Assembly (NCBI RefSeq): GCF_030272615.1
Contig: NW_026729292.1
Coordinates: forward strand, 25,001 to 47,500
Origin: Cryptomeria japonica
Taxonomy: Eukaryota; Streptophyta; Pinopsida; Cupressales; Cupressaceae
Direction of reading: 5' to 3'
DNA: 22,500 bases
A program made the position numbers and the translations under genes. The notes beneath the pieces were generated by a model. The model saw only the letters and a list, made by a program, of their open reading frames with translations. It searched no databases and was not told where the DNA came from. Positions within the stretch are counted from its first letter, which is position 1. Each line of letters opens with the position of its first letter. This document shows, piece after piece, positions 8,871 to 17,986 of the stretch.

Positions 8871-10570
8871 CACACCAAGGTGGGTGTTGAGGTGCGTGCC
8901 GAGGTGGGTGGGTGCTAGGGTGCGCTCCATGGTGGGTGCCAGGGTGGGTGCGTGCTAGGGTGGATTCCAAAGAGGGTCATAGGGTGGGTGCCAAGGTGGG
9001 TTGGTGATATAGTGGGTTCAAAGGTGGGTACTAGGGTGGGTTCCAAGGTGGGTCACAAGTTGGGTGCCAGGATGCGTGGGTGTTAGGTTGGGTGCCAAGG
9101 TGGGCTCCTGCGTGGGTGGGTGCTAGGGTGGGTTTCAAGGTGGACGCGAGGGCGGGTGCCAAGGTGGGTAACAAGTTGGGTGTTAGGATGGGTGAGTGCT
9201 AGAGTGGGTGCCAAGGTGGGTGGGTGCTAAGGTGGATGCCAAGGTGGTTCACAGGGTGGGTGGGTTCTAGGGTGAGTTCCAAGGTGGGTCACAGGTTCAG
9301 TGCTAGGGTGGGTGTCAAGGCGGGTGTCGAGGTGCCTGGGTGCTAGGGTGTGGATGCCAATGTGGGTCATAGGGTGGGTACTAGGGTGGGCTGCAATGTG
9401 GGTGCCAAGGTGGGTAACATGCTCGGTGGGTTCTAAATTGGGTGCCAGGGTGGGTGTGCACCCACCTTGCCCGAGGTGGGTGCCAAGGTGCCAGTGTGGG
9501 TGGGTGCTAAGGTGGATGCCAAGGTGGGTGAGAAGGTGGGTGATAGGTTGAGTGGTAGGATGGGTGGGTGCCAAGATGGGTCACAGGGTGGGTGCAAGGG
9601 TGGGTAGGTGCTAGGGTTGGTGTCAGGGTGGGTGGGTGCTAGGTTGGGTTCCAAGGTGGGTGCGAGGGTGAGTGTCAAGGTGGGTCACAGGTTAGGTGCT
9701 AGGATGGGTGAGTGCTAGGGTGCAAAGGTGCCAGGGTGGGTGCTAGGATGGGTCGATGCTAGGGTGAGTGGCAAGGTGGGTCCACAAGTGTCAAGGTGGG
9801 TGCCGAGGTGGGTGCCAAGTCGGCGACTGCTATGGTGGATGCCAAGGTGGGTCACGGGGTGGGTGCCAAGTTGCTAGGTTGGGTTCCAAGGTGGGTGCCA
9901 ACGTGGGTGCTAGGGTGCGTGGGTTAAAGGGTGTGTCACAACGTGGGTGCCAGGATGGGTGCGCACCCACACTGGCCAAGACGGGTGCGGGTGCAAGGTT
10001 GGGTTCCAAGCCCGGTCACAGGCTGGGTGCTAGGATGGGTGGGTGCCAAGGTGGGCACCAGGGTGGGTGCACCCACCCTGGCCAAGGTGGGTCACGGGGT
10101 GGGTCCTAGGGTGGGTAACGGGGTGGGTACTAAGGTGCGTGCCAAGGTGGGTCATAGGGTGGGTGCCAAGGTGGGCACCAGGGTGGGTGTGCACCAACCC
10201 TAGCCAGGGTAGGTCACGGGGTGGTTGTCGGGGTGGGCGTCAAGGAGCCAAGGTGGGTGGCAAGTAGCCAAGTTGCGTGCCAAGGTGGGTGTCGGGGTGG
10301 GTGCCAAGGATCCAAGGTGGGTGCCAAGGAACCAAGGTGGGTGTCTGGGTGGGTGCCGAGGTGGGAGCCAGGGTGGGTCCCAAGGTGAGTGCAAAGGTGG
10401 GTGCCAGGGTCAAGGTGAGTGCCAATGTGGGTTCCAAGGTGCCAGGGTCAGGGTGAGTGCCAATGTGGGTTCAAAGGTGCTAAGTTGGGTGCGAGGTTGG
10501 GTGCGAGGGTGGGTGGGTGCCAAGGTGTGCTAGGTGGAAGCCCGGGTGGGTCGGCATCCCATGGGTGTCG
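8871..10570. repeat. G-rich degenerate minisatellite, GGTGGGTGCCAAGGTGGGT type
   Basis: About 1.7 kb of the + strand consists of imperfect 10-20 bp steps of GGGTGGGTGC, joined by CAAG, TAGG, CACAGG or CAGG. Almost every 20 bp holds two or more GGG runs, so G-quadruplex potential is high. C-rich insertions create local inverted repeats near 9455, 9957, 10061 and 10185. Frames rich in Gly/Trp/Val on + and Thr/His/Pro on - simply translate the repeat. I see no gene. The part from 10069 onward belongs to the 7,936-bp unit. Confidence 0.93.
10061..10078. repeat. Perfect 18-bp palindrome at the edge of the 7.9-kb unit
   Basis: GGGTGGGTGCACCCACCC is its own reverse complement. Homology between the two large units starts at 10069, the palindrome centre, so only its right half is present at 18005. 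Confidence 0.9.
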
Positions 10571-10935
10571 AGTTGGGTGCCTGATGGGTGCTTCTTGTCA
10601 AGTTTTAGTCGTCGGGACTCATTTCGAGCCTTAGAGGTCGTTTCTTGTCCGGTTGCCCTGTCTTCGACCTGGGAACCCAATTTTGGTCCTCGGGTCCCAT
10701 TTTTTTTTGTCTCGCATCCCACTTTTGGCCTGTGGCCTTTTCGGGGTCGATTCTCGTTTTGGGCATCAGAGCATGTTTCTTCTCCTAAAACCCAATATTT
10801 GTTTATTAAGTCTCGGAACACATTTTTGTTCTCGTGGACCCATCATGGGTCTTGGAACGCATTTGTGGTCCTTGGGTCCCATTTTGCATCCCGAAACTTG
10901 TGTTTTGGTGCTTGATCCCTATTTTGGGTGCCCAC
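10571..10935. other. T-rich low-copy segment upstream of 5S, copy 1
   Basis: About 365 bp that differ in composition from everything around them. The + strand is T-rich with T runs, and weak internal repeats such as TTGGTCCTCGGGTCCCATTT and GGTCCTTGGGTCCCATTTTG can be seen. The frames of 113-163 codons crossing it have no recognisable domain. I assign no function. Confidence 0.7.
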
Positions 10936-11295
10936 CTTGCACCAAGTGCGCACCCGGGGCAAACCGAGCGCCTTGGTGCACCGGGGCAAGATCGAGCGTG
11001 CACCCGAGGCGCCCCGAACATGCACCAAGGTGCACTCGGCCCACATGTGAGCGCAGGTCGTTGCGCCCGAGGTGGTGTGTGGGCACCGCGTTGCAGACGG
11101 GACACTGCACGCACACGACGCCCCCTCCAGGTGCACGCACGTAGGCCGGGCCGGGTGCACACCCGACGCCCTAGCAAGGTGCGCGCACCCGGGCAGGGCT
11201 CACACTTGGCGAACGGGGCGCACTTCGCGAGGGAGGGTGTGCACCTCGACGGGGGTGGGTGGCCGGGGTGGATTCGCACGTGGGTCGCGGTTTGC
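10936..11295. other. CpG-rich 5S upstream spacer, copy 1
   Basis: About 360 bp dense in CpG and in GGTGCAC, GTGCGCACC and CCCGAGG(C) motifs. No gene is visible; it leads into the 5S promoter. Confidence 0.7.
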
Positions 11296-11323
11296 TAAGT
11301 ACACACTGCGACAAGCTCATAAC
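11296..11323 (+). promoter_or_regulatory. 5S rRNA upstream promoter elements, copy 1
   Basis: A TATA-like TAAGTA starts at -28 and there is a C at -1, matching the known plant 5S upstream elements. The GC dinucleotide expected near -12 is found here at -16/-15 and at -9/-8 instead. Spacing is counted from the G at 11324. Confidence 0.6.
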
Positions 11324-11441
11324 GGGTGCGATCATACCAGCGTTAGTGCACCGGATCCCATCAGAACTCCGCAGTTAAGCGCGCTTGGGCCGGAGTAGTA
11401 CTGGGATGGGTGACCTCCCGGGAAGTCCCGGTGTTGCACCC
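11324..11441 (+). rRNA. 5S ribosomal RNA gene, copy 1
   Basis: This encodes 5S rRNA, the small RNA of the large ribosomal subunit, transcribed by RNA polymerase III. The 118-bp gene is full length for a plant (about 119-120 nt once one or two terminal U are counted). The ends GGGTGC and GCACCC pair as helix I. Internal control sequences are intact: the A box AGTTAAGCGCGC begins near residue 51, and the C-box region GATGGGTGACCTCC lies near residues 82-94. GGATCCCATCAGAACTCCG is the classic plant 5S signature. A T6 run follows. Variants such as GCGTTAGTGCACC and GGGCCGGAGTAG are GC-rich relative to angiosperm 5S and suggest a gymnosperm (from memory of the family). Intact control regions and terminator argue for a functional gene. 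It is identical to the copy at 19260. Confidence 0.97.
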
Positions 11442-11447
11442 TTTTTT
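11442..11447 (+). terminator. Pol III T-run terminator, 5S copy 1
   Basis: Six T residues directly follow the 5S gene, with a second T5 run at 11450-11454 as backup. T runs of four or more end RNA polymerase III transcription. Confidence 0.88.
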
Positions 11448-11866
11448 AGTTTTTCGCCGGGCGTCGCAATGCTATTTGAATAAACCTTTTGCCCGTTTGC
11501 GTTCTCGTCGGGGCCGGGCCGGGCCGGGGTGCGCTGCCCGCACTACCGCGCGCGCGGGGGCGACACCGAGCGCGCACCCGAGGCGCCCCGAGCACACAGG
11601 CCACGGTGCAACCCGGGCGTTGTGCGCGCACCCCGGTGCGCCCGAGGTGCTGCGCGCGCACCCAGGTGAAATCGGTGTGCACCTCGGCCAGTGCGCGCTC
11701 GGTCGAGTCGCGCACGTTGGCCAAGGTGCACGGTGATGTTTCTTACTCTAAGGTTCCGCACCAGACGCCCGGGACAGGTGAGCGAAGCTGGGCGGGGCCG
11801 GGTGCGCGGCCGGGGCAGGTGCACGCAGCTGGAGAGAGCTTTGGAGCACACTTCGGAGCGCACCAA
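11448..11866. other. GC-rich 5S downstream spacer, copy 1
   Basis: About 420 bp, starting with an AT-moderate stretch (GCAATGCTATTTGAATAAACC) and then very GC-rich with GGGCCGGGCCGGGCCGGG near 11510 and many GCGCGC and GCACCC motifs. The overlapping Arg/Ala-rich frames on both strands are compositional. No gene is seen. Confidence 0.7.
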
Positions 11867-12000
11867 TGATGCGCTCCATTCAAAAGTTTCCTGAAAAGGC
11901 AAAAAAAGTTGAGATTATAGAATTTCCCACTTGAGAGATTGTAAAAAAAAAAAATTTAAAATGAAGGAAACGCGGGTGCCAAGGTGTGCGCAGCCCAGCC
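11867..12000. repeat. AT-rich module 1, divergent form
   Basis: Diverged version of the AT-rich module described at 14146. It keeps TGATGCGCT, GAAAAGGCAAAAAAAG, an A12 run and CGCAGCCCAG, but the central ATTTTAAAATTTCCG reads ATTATAGAATTTCCC. Confidence 0.75.
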
Positions 12001-13650
12001 AAGGTGTGCGCACCAAGGCGCCCACCCTGGCGAAGGTGCACGCAAGGTGCGCACCCGAGGCAAACCGGACAATTAACCCAACTTTCGACTTCGCGCGCAC
12101 CTTGGAGCGCACTTCGGAGCGCTCCTTGGTGCGCACCAATCTTGGGCACCTCGGAGTGCACCATGGCGCCCACCAAGGTGCGCACCCGGGGCAAACCGAG
12201 CTCCGACTTCGTGCGCACCTTGGAGCGCACGAAAGGTGCGCACCATGGCGCCCACCAAGGTGCGCAGCCCAGCCAAGGCGTGCGCATCAAGGTGCGCACC
12301 CTGGCGAAGGTGCGCACCCGGGGCAAACCGAGCTCCGACTTCGTGCGCACCTTGGAGCGCACAAAAGGTGCGCAACCCAGCCAAGGTGTGCGCACCCCGG
12401 TCAAACCGAGCTCCGAATCGTGCGCACCAGAGGTGCACGCCATCGTGCGCACCTTGGAGCACACTTCGGAGCCCTCCTTGGTGCGCGCCGATGTTGCGCA
12501 CCTCGGAGCGCACCCGGGGAAAACAATGCAATTAACCCGACTTTCGACTTCGTGGGCACCTCGGAGCGCTCTCGGGTTCGCACCTCGGAGCACACCGAGG
12601 TGCGCACCTTTGATGCGCTGCCTTCACCAATTTCCAGAAAAGGCAAGAAAACATTGAGAAGGTGTGCGCACCGAGGTGCCCACCCTGGCGAAGGTGCACG
12701 CGAGGTGCGCACCCGGGGCAAACCGGGCTCCGACTTCGTGCACGCCGCACCTTGGAGCACACTTCGGAGCGCTCCTTGGTGCGCACCAGGGCGCGCAACC
12801 CAGCCGAGGTGCCCACCCCGGCGAAGGTGCACGCGAGGTGCGCACCCGGGGCAAACCGGGCTCCGACTTCGTGCACGCCATGGTGCCCACCGCGGCGAAG
12901 GTGCACGCGAGGTGCGCACCCGGGGCAAACCGGGCTCCGACTTCGTGCACGCCGCACCTTGGAGCACACTTCGGAGCGCTCCTTGGTGCGCACCATGGTG
13001 CCCACCAGGGCGCGCAACCCCGCCGAAGGTGCACGCGAGGTGCGCACCCGGGGCAAACCGGGCTCCGACTTCGTGCACGCCGCACCTTGGAGCACACTTC
13101 GGAGCGCTCCTTGGTGCGCACCATGGTGCCCACCAGGGCGCGCAACCCCGCCGAAGGTGCACGCGAGGTGCGCACCCGGGGCAAACCGGGCTCCGACTTC
13201 GTGCACGCCATGGTGCGCACCGCGGCGAAGGTGCGCACCCGGGGCAAACCGGGCTCCGACTTCGTGCACGCCGCACCTTGGAGCACACTTCGGAGCGCTC
13301 CTTGGTGCGCACCAGGGCGCGCAACCCAGCCGAGGTGCCCACCCCGGCGAAGGTGCACGCGAGGTGCGTACCCGGGGCAAACCGGGCTCCGACTTCGTGC
13401 ACGCCGCACCTTGGAGCACACTTCGGAGCGCTCCTTGGTGCGCACCATGGTGCCCACCAGGCCGCGCAACCCAGCCAAGGTGTGCGCACCAAGGTGCACG
13501 CGAGGTGCGCACCCGGGGCAAACCGGGGTCCGACTTCGTGCACGCCGCACCTTGGAGCACACATCGGGGCGCTCCCGGGTTCGCACCGGCGTTGCGCACC
13601 GTGGTGGGCACCTCGGAGCACACCAAGGTGGGCAGCGAGGTGCGCACCTT
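12001..13650. repeat. GGTGC/GCACC mosaic repeat array
   Basis: Variable-length units (about 60-150 bp) assembled from a few blocks: GGTGCACGCGAGGTGCGCAC, CCGGGGCAAACCGGGCTCCG, ACTTCGTGCACGCC, GCACCTTGGAGCACACTTCG, GAGCGCTCCTTGGTGCGCAC and GGGCGCGCAACCCAGCC. Block order and omission vary, typical of repeated unequal exchange. From 12001 to about 12600 an older set with AAACCGAGCTCCGACTTCG predominates. Frames of up to 579 codons (+) and 406 codons (-) overlap here in several frames at once and I do not call them genes. Confidence 0.9.
12611..12670. repeat. AT-rich module 2, truncated
   Basis: It begins as the other modules do (TGATGCGCTGCCTTCACCAA, TTTCCAGAAAAGGCAAG) but breaks off at AAAACATTGAGAAGG and lacks the ATTTTAAAAT core and hairpin. 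Confidence 0.8.
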
Positions 13651-13780
13651 TGATGCGATGCCTTCACTAATTTCCATAAAAGGCAAAAAAAAAACGAGAT
13701 TTTAAAATTTCCGTTTTGAAAGATAGTGAGAAAAAGGGAATGCTGGTGCCATCTTGAGCCCGCCCTGGTGCGCAGCCCAG
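13651..13780. repeat. AT-rich module 3, hairpin-disrupted type
   Basis: This has TGATGCGATGCC and CCATAAAAGGC, and ends AGTGAGAAAAAGGGAATGC instead of AGTGAAAAAAACGGAACGC, so the CCGTTTT/AAAACGG stem is lost. Confidence 0.9.
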
Positions 13781-13884
13781 CCAAGGTGTGCGCACCAAGG
13801 TGCCCACCCTGGCGAAGGTGCGCGCCCGGGCAATTAATCCAACTTCCAACTTCGCGCGCGCCAGGGTGGGAGCGCACCCAACAA

Positions 13885-13974
13885 CCGGGCCTGGGAAGAG
13901 CCAATGCGAGAAACCCCACCAAACGCTCTGACAAAAAAAGAGGGGGCGCTCCAGTAACCCCGCTTCGGAGCGCA
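13885..13974. repeat. CCAAT-type 90-bp module, type a
   Basis: A 90-bp block with CCGGGCCTGGGAAGAGCCAA, TGCGAGAAACCCCACC, AAACGCTCTGAC, an A7 run, and CGCTTCGGAGCGCA at the end, which forms a GCTTCGGAGC mini-hairpin. It lies only between certain AT-rich modules and is unlike the GGTGC blocks. Confidence 0.85.
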
Positions 13975-14145
13975 CCCTGGGCAAACCCAGCCAAGGTGCC
14001 CACCCCGGCCAAGGTGCAGGCGAGGTGCGCACCCGGGGCAAACCGGGCTCCGACAACGTGCACGCCGCACCTTGGAGCACACTTCGTAGCGCTCCCGGGT
14101 GCGCACCTCAGAGCACACCAAGGTGGGCAGCGAGGTGCGCACCTT

Positions 14146-14276
14146 TGATGCGCTGCCTTCACTAATTTCCAGAAAAGGCAAAAAAAAAAGGAGATTTTAA
14201 AATTTCCGTTTTGAAAGATAGTGAAAAAAACGGAACGCGCGTGCCATCTTGAGCCCGCCCTGGTGCGCAGCCCAGG
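14146..14276. repeat. AT-rich module 4, hairpin-intact reference form
   Basis: About 130 bp: TGATGCGCTGCCTTCACTAA, TTTCCAGAAAAGGC, an A10 run, GAGATTTTAAAATTTCCG, TTTTGAAAGATAGTG, AAAAAAACGGAACGC, then GTGCCATCTTGAGCCC and TGGTGCGCAGCCCAGG. ATTTTAAAAT is a perfect palindrome. CCGTTTT and AAAACGG (14206-14233) can form a 7-bp stem with a 14-nt loop. These are AT islands in a very GC-rich array. Function is unknown: a nuclear-matrix site, replication origin or transcription terminator are possibilities only. Confidence 0.9.
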
Positions 14277-14353
14277 TAAGGTGCCCACCCTGGCAAAGGT
14301 GCGCACCCGGGCAATTAACCCTACTTCCGACTTCGTGCGCGCCAGGGTGGCAA

Positions 14354-14443
14354 CCGGGCCTCGGAAGAGCCAATGCGAGAAACCCCACCAAACGCTCCGA
14401 CAAAAAAAGAGGCGGCGCTCCAATAACCCCGCTTCGGAGCGCA
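14354..14443. repeat. CCAAT-type 90-bp module, type b
   Basis: Same block as at 13885 with CCTCGGAAGAGCC, CTCCGAC, GAGGCGGCGCTCC and CAATAACCCC in place of the type a bases. Confidence 0.85.
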
Positions 14444-14615
14444 GCCGGGGCAAACCCAGCCAAGGTGCCCACCCCGACGAAGGTGCACGCGAGGTGCGCA
14501 CCCGGGGCAAACCGGGCTCCGACAACGTGCACGCAGCACCTTGGAGCACACTTCGAAGCACTCCCGGGTGCCCACCGGCGTTGCGCACCGTGGTGGGCAG
14601 CGAGGTGCGCACCTT

Positions 14616-14746
14616 TGATGCGCTGCCTTCACTAATTTCCAGAAAAAGGCAAAAAAAAATGAGATTTTAAAATTTCCGTTTTGAAAGATAGTGAAAAAAA
14701 AGGAACGCGGGTGCCATCTTGAGCCCGCCCTGGTGCGCAGCCCAGG
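14616..14746. repeat. AT-rich module 5
   Basis: Has AGAAAAAGGC and GTGAAAAAAAAGGAACGC; the AAGG end shortens the CCGTTTT stem by one pair. Confidence 0.9.
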
Positions 14747-15249
14747 CAAGGCATGCGCACCAAGGTGCCCACCCGAGGTGCACACCCGGGGCAAACCGGG
14801 CTCCGACTTCGTGCAGGCCGCACCTTGGAGCACACTTCGGAGCGCTCCTTGGTGAGCACCATGGTGCCCACCAGGGCGCGCAACCCAGCCAAGGTCTGCA
14901 CACCAAGGTGCCCACCCCGGCGAAGGTGCACGCGAGGTGCGCACCCGGGGCAAACCGGGCTCCGACTTCGTGCACGCCATGGTGCCCACCGCGGCGAAGG
15001 TGCACGCGAGGTGCGCACCCGGGGCAAACCGGGCTCCGACTTCGTGCACGCCGCACCTTGGAGCACACTTCGGAGCGCTCCTTGGTGCGCACCATGGTGC
15101 CCACCAGGGCGCGCAACCCAGCCAAGGTGTGCGCACCAAGGTGCACGCGAGGTGCGCACCCGGGGCAAACCGGGGTCCGACTTCGTGCACGCCGCACCTT
15201 GGAGCACACATCGGAGCGCTCCCAGGTTCGCACCAGCGTTGCGCACCTT

Positions 15250-15379
15250 TGATGCGCTGCCTTCACTAATTTCCAGAAAAGGCAAAAAAAAACGAGATTT
15301 TAAAATTTCCGTTCTGAAAGATAGTGAAAAAAACGGAACGCGGGTGCCATCTTGAGCCCTTCCTGGTGCGCAGCCCAGG
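15250..15379. repeat. AT-rich module 6
   Basis: Has TTCCGTTCTGAAAG, which puts a mismatch in the stem, and CTTGAGCCCTTCCTGG in the right flank. Confidence 0.9.
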
Positions 15380-16015
15380 CAAGTTGTGCGCACCAAGGTG
15401 CCCACCCTGGCGGAGGTGCGCGCCCGGGGCAATCCGGGCTCCGACTTCGTGCACTGCATGGTGCCCACCAAGGCGCGCAACCCAGCCAAGGTGCCCACCG
15501 CAGCGAAGGTGCACGCGAGGTGCGCACCCGAGGTGCACACCCGGGGCAAACCGGGCTCCGACTTCGTGCACGCCGCACCTTGGAGCACACTTCAGAGCGC
15601 TCCTTGGTGCGCACCAGGGCGCGCAACCCAGCCGAGGTGCCCACCCCGGCGAAGGTGCACGCGAGGTGCGCACCCGGGGCAAACCGGGCTCCGACTTCGT
15701 GCACGCCATGGTGCCCACCGCGGCGAAGGTGCGCACCCGGGGCAAACCGGGCTCCGACTTCGTGCACGCCGCACCTTGGAGCACACTTCGGAGCGCTCCT
15801 TGGTGCGCACCATGGTGCCCACCAGGCCGCGCAACCCAGCCAAGGTGTGCGCACCAAGGTGCACGCGAGGTGCGCACCCGGGGCAAACCGGGGTCCGACT
15901 TCGTGCACGCCGCACCTTGGAGCACACATCGGGGCGCTCCCGGGTTCGCACCGGCGTTGCGCACCGTGGTGGGCACCTCGGAGCACACCAAGGTGGGCAG
16001 CGAGGTGCGCACCTT

Positions 16016-16145
16016 TGATGCGATGCCTTCACTAATTTCCATAAAAGGCAAAAAAAAAACGAGATTTTAAAATTTCCGTTTTGAAAGATAGTGAGAAAAA
16101 GGGAATGCTGGTGCCATCTTGAGCCCGCCCTGGTGCGCAGCCCAG
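16016..16145. repeat. AT-rich module 7, hairpin-disrupted type
   Basis: Duplicate of module 3 (offset 2,365), including GATGCGATGCC and GAGAAAAAGGG. Confidence 0.9.
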
Positions 16146-16249
16146 CCAAGGTTTGCGCACCAAGGTGCCCACCCTGGCGAAGGTGCGCGCCCGGGCAATT
16201 AACCCAACTTCCAACTTCGCGCGCGCCAGGGTGGGAGCGCACCCAACAA

Positions 16250-16339
16250 CCGGGCCTGGGAAGAGCCAATGCGAGAAACCCCACCAAACTCTCTGACAAA
16301 AAAAGAGGGGGCGCTCCAGTAACCCCGCTTCGGAGCGCA
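16250..16339. repeat. CCAAT-type module, type a
   Basis: Duplicate of 13885-13974 with AAACTCTCTGAC in place of AAACGCTCTGAC. Confidence 0.85.
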
Positions 16340-16510
16340 CCCTGGGCAAACCCAGCCAAGGTGCCCACCCCGGCCAAGGTGCAGGCGAGGTGCGCACCCG
16401 GGGCAAACCGGGCTCCGACAACGTGCACGCCGCACCTTGGAGCACACTTCGTAGCGCTCCCGGGTGCGCACCTCAGAGCACACCAAGGTGGGCAGCGAGG
16501 TGCGCACCTT

Positions 16511-16641
16511 TGATGCGCTGCCTTCACTAATTTCCAGAAAAGGCAAAAAAAAAAGGAGATTTTAAAATTTCCGTTTTGAAAGATAGTGAAAAAAACGGAA
16601 CGCGCGTGCCATCTTGAGCCCGCCCTGGTGCGCAGCCCAGG
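16511..16641. repeat. AT-rich module 8, hairpin intact
   Basis: Duplicate of module 4 at offset 2,365. Confidence 0.9.
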
Positions 16642-16717
16642 TAAGGTGCCACCCTGGCAAAGGTGCGCACCCGGGCAATTAACCCTACTTCCGACTTCGT
16701 GCGCGCCAGGGTGGCAA

Positions 16718-16807
16718 CCGGGCCTCGGAAGAGCCAATGCGAGAAACCCCACCAAACGCTCCGACAAAAAAAGAGGCGGCGCTCCAATAACCCCGCTTCG
16801 GAGCGCA
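16718..16807. repeat. CCAAT-type module, type b
   Basis: Duplicate of 14354-14443 at offset 2,364. Confidence 0.85.
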
Positions 16808-16979
16808 GCCGGGGCAAACCAAGCCAAGGTGCCCACCCCGACGAAGGTGCACGCGAGGTGCGCACCCGGGGCAAACCGGGCTCCGACAACGTGCACGCAG
16901 CACCTTGGAGCACACTTCGAAGCACTCCCGGGTGCCCACCGGCGTTGCGCACCGTGGTGGGCAGCGAGGTGCGCACCTT

Positions 16980-17110
16980 TGATGCGCTGCCTTCACTAAT
17001 TTCCAGAAAAAGGCAAAAAAAAATGAGATTTTAAAATTTCCGTTTTGAAAGATAGTGAAAAAAAAGGAACGCGGGTGCCATCTTGAGCCCGCCCTGGTGC
17101 GCAGCCCAGG
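16980..17110. repeat. AT-rich module 9
   Basis: Duplicate of module 5 at offset 2,364. Confidence 0.9.
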
Positions 17111-17335
17111 CAAGGCATGCGCACCAAGGTGCCCACCCGAGGTGCACACCCGGGGCAAACCGGGCTCCGACTTCGTGCAGGCCGCACCTTGGAGCACACT
17201 TCGGAGCGCTCCTTGGTGCGCACCATGGTGCCCACCAGGGCGCACCCGAGGCAAACCGGGCTCCGACTTCGTGCACGCCGCACCTTGGAGCACACATCGG
17301 AGCGCTCCCAGGTTCGCACCAGCGTTGCGCACCTT

Positions 17336-17465
17336 TGATGCGCTGCCTTCACTAATTTCCAGAAAAGGCAAAAAAAAACGATATTTTAAAATTTCCGTTC
17401 TGAAAGATAGTGAAAAAAACGGAACGCGGGTGCCATCTTGAGCCCTTCCTGATGCGCAGCCCAGG
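17336..17465. repeat. AT-rich module 10
   Basis: Duplicate of module 6 at offset 2,086. It reads CGATATTTTAAAAT where module 6 has CGAGATTTTAAAAT. Confidence 0.9.
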
Positions 17466-17849
17466 CAAGTTGTGCGCACCAAGGTGCCCACCCTGGCGGA
17501 GGTGCGCGCCCGGGGCAAACCGGGCTCCGACTTCGTGCACTGCATGGTGCCCACCAAGGCGCGCAACCCAGCCAAGGTGCCCACCGCAGCGAAGGTGCAC
17601 GCGAGGTGCGCACCCGAGGTGCACACCCGGGGCAAACCGGGCTCCGACTTCGTGCACGCCGCACCTTGGAGCACACTTCAGAGCGCTCCTTGGTACGCAC
17701 CAGGGCGCGCAACCCAGCCAAGGTGCTCACCCCGGCGAAGGTGCACGCGAGGTGCGCACCCGGGGCAAACCGGGCTCGGACTTCGTGCACGCCGCACCTT
17801 GGAGCACACATCGGAGCGCTCCCGGGTTCGCACCAGCATTGCGCACCTT

Positions 17850-17986
17850 TGATGCGCTGCCTTCACTAATTTCCAGAAAAGGCAAAAAAAAGAAAAAAAT
17901 GAGATTTTAAAATTTCCGTTTTGAAAGATAGTGAAAAAAACGGAACGCGGGTGCCATCTTGAGCCCGCCCTGGTGTGCAGCCCAGG
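17850..17986. repeat. AT-rich module 11, last in unit 1
   Basis: The A run is extended to AAAAAAAAGAAAAAAATGAG and the hairpin is intact. It ends 18 bp before the junction with unit 2. Confidence 0.9.

Larger units (their letters stand above)
13374..15738. repeat. 2,365-bp internal tandem duplication, copy A
   Basis: Sequence from about 13374 recurs from about 15739, offset 2,365 bp. It contains AT-rich modules 3-6 and two CCAAT-type modules. The left limit falls in a CCGGGGCAAACCGGG block shared by many units, so it is exact only to within tens of bases. Confidence 0.88.
15739..17790. repeat. 2,365-bp internal tandem duplication, copy B with deletions
   Basis: Aligns to copy A at offset 2,365 until a one-base loss near 16648 (GTGCCACCC for GTGCCCACCC), then at 2,364. 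From about 17240 the offset is 2,086, so 278 bp present in copy A (about 14880-15157) are missing. The join sits at a GCGCACCC block that occurs at both ends of the lost piece. Similarity ends near 17790. Confidence 0.85.

Noticed and set aside
8871-10570. GGTGGGT array as telomeric or interstitial telomere sequence
   Set aside because: The plant telomere repeat TTTAGGG is absent and the period is irregular.
10653-11144. Conserved 132-163 codon frames over the T-rich segment, present in both units
   Set aside because: Conservation between units follows from recent duplication of the DNA. The frames overlap each other on both strands and show no domain or signal.
11324-11441. 5S sequence as part of a Cassandra-type TRIM retrotransposon LTR
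   Set aside because: The gene is complete with control boxes and terminator, and no TG...CA ends, primer-binding site or polypurine tract flank it. The 7.9-kb tandem arrangement fits rDNA better.
12624-14612. Long open frames in the mosaic array (662 codons on -, 579 codons on + from 11931, and copies in unit 2)
   Set aside because: Several frames on both strands are open over the same DNA. The proteins are Arg/Ala/His/Gly/Pro-rich translations of the repeat, indels between units are not constrained by frame, and no domain is recognisable.
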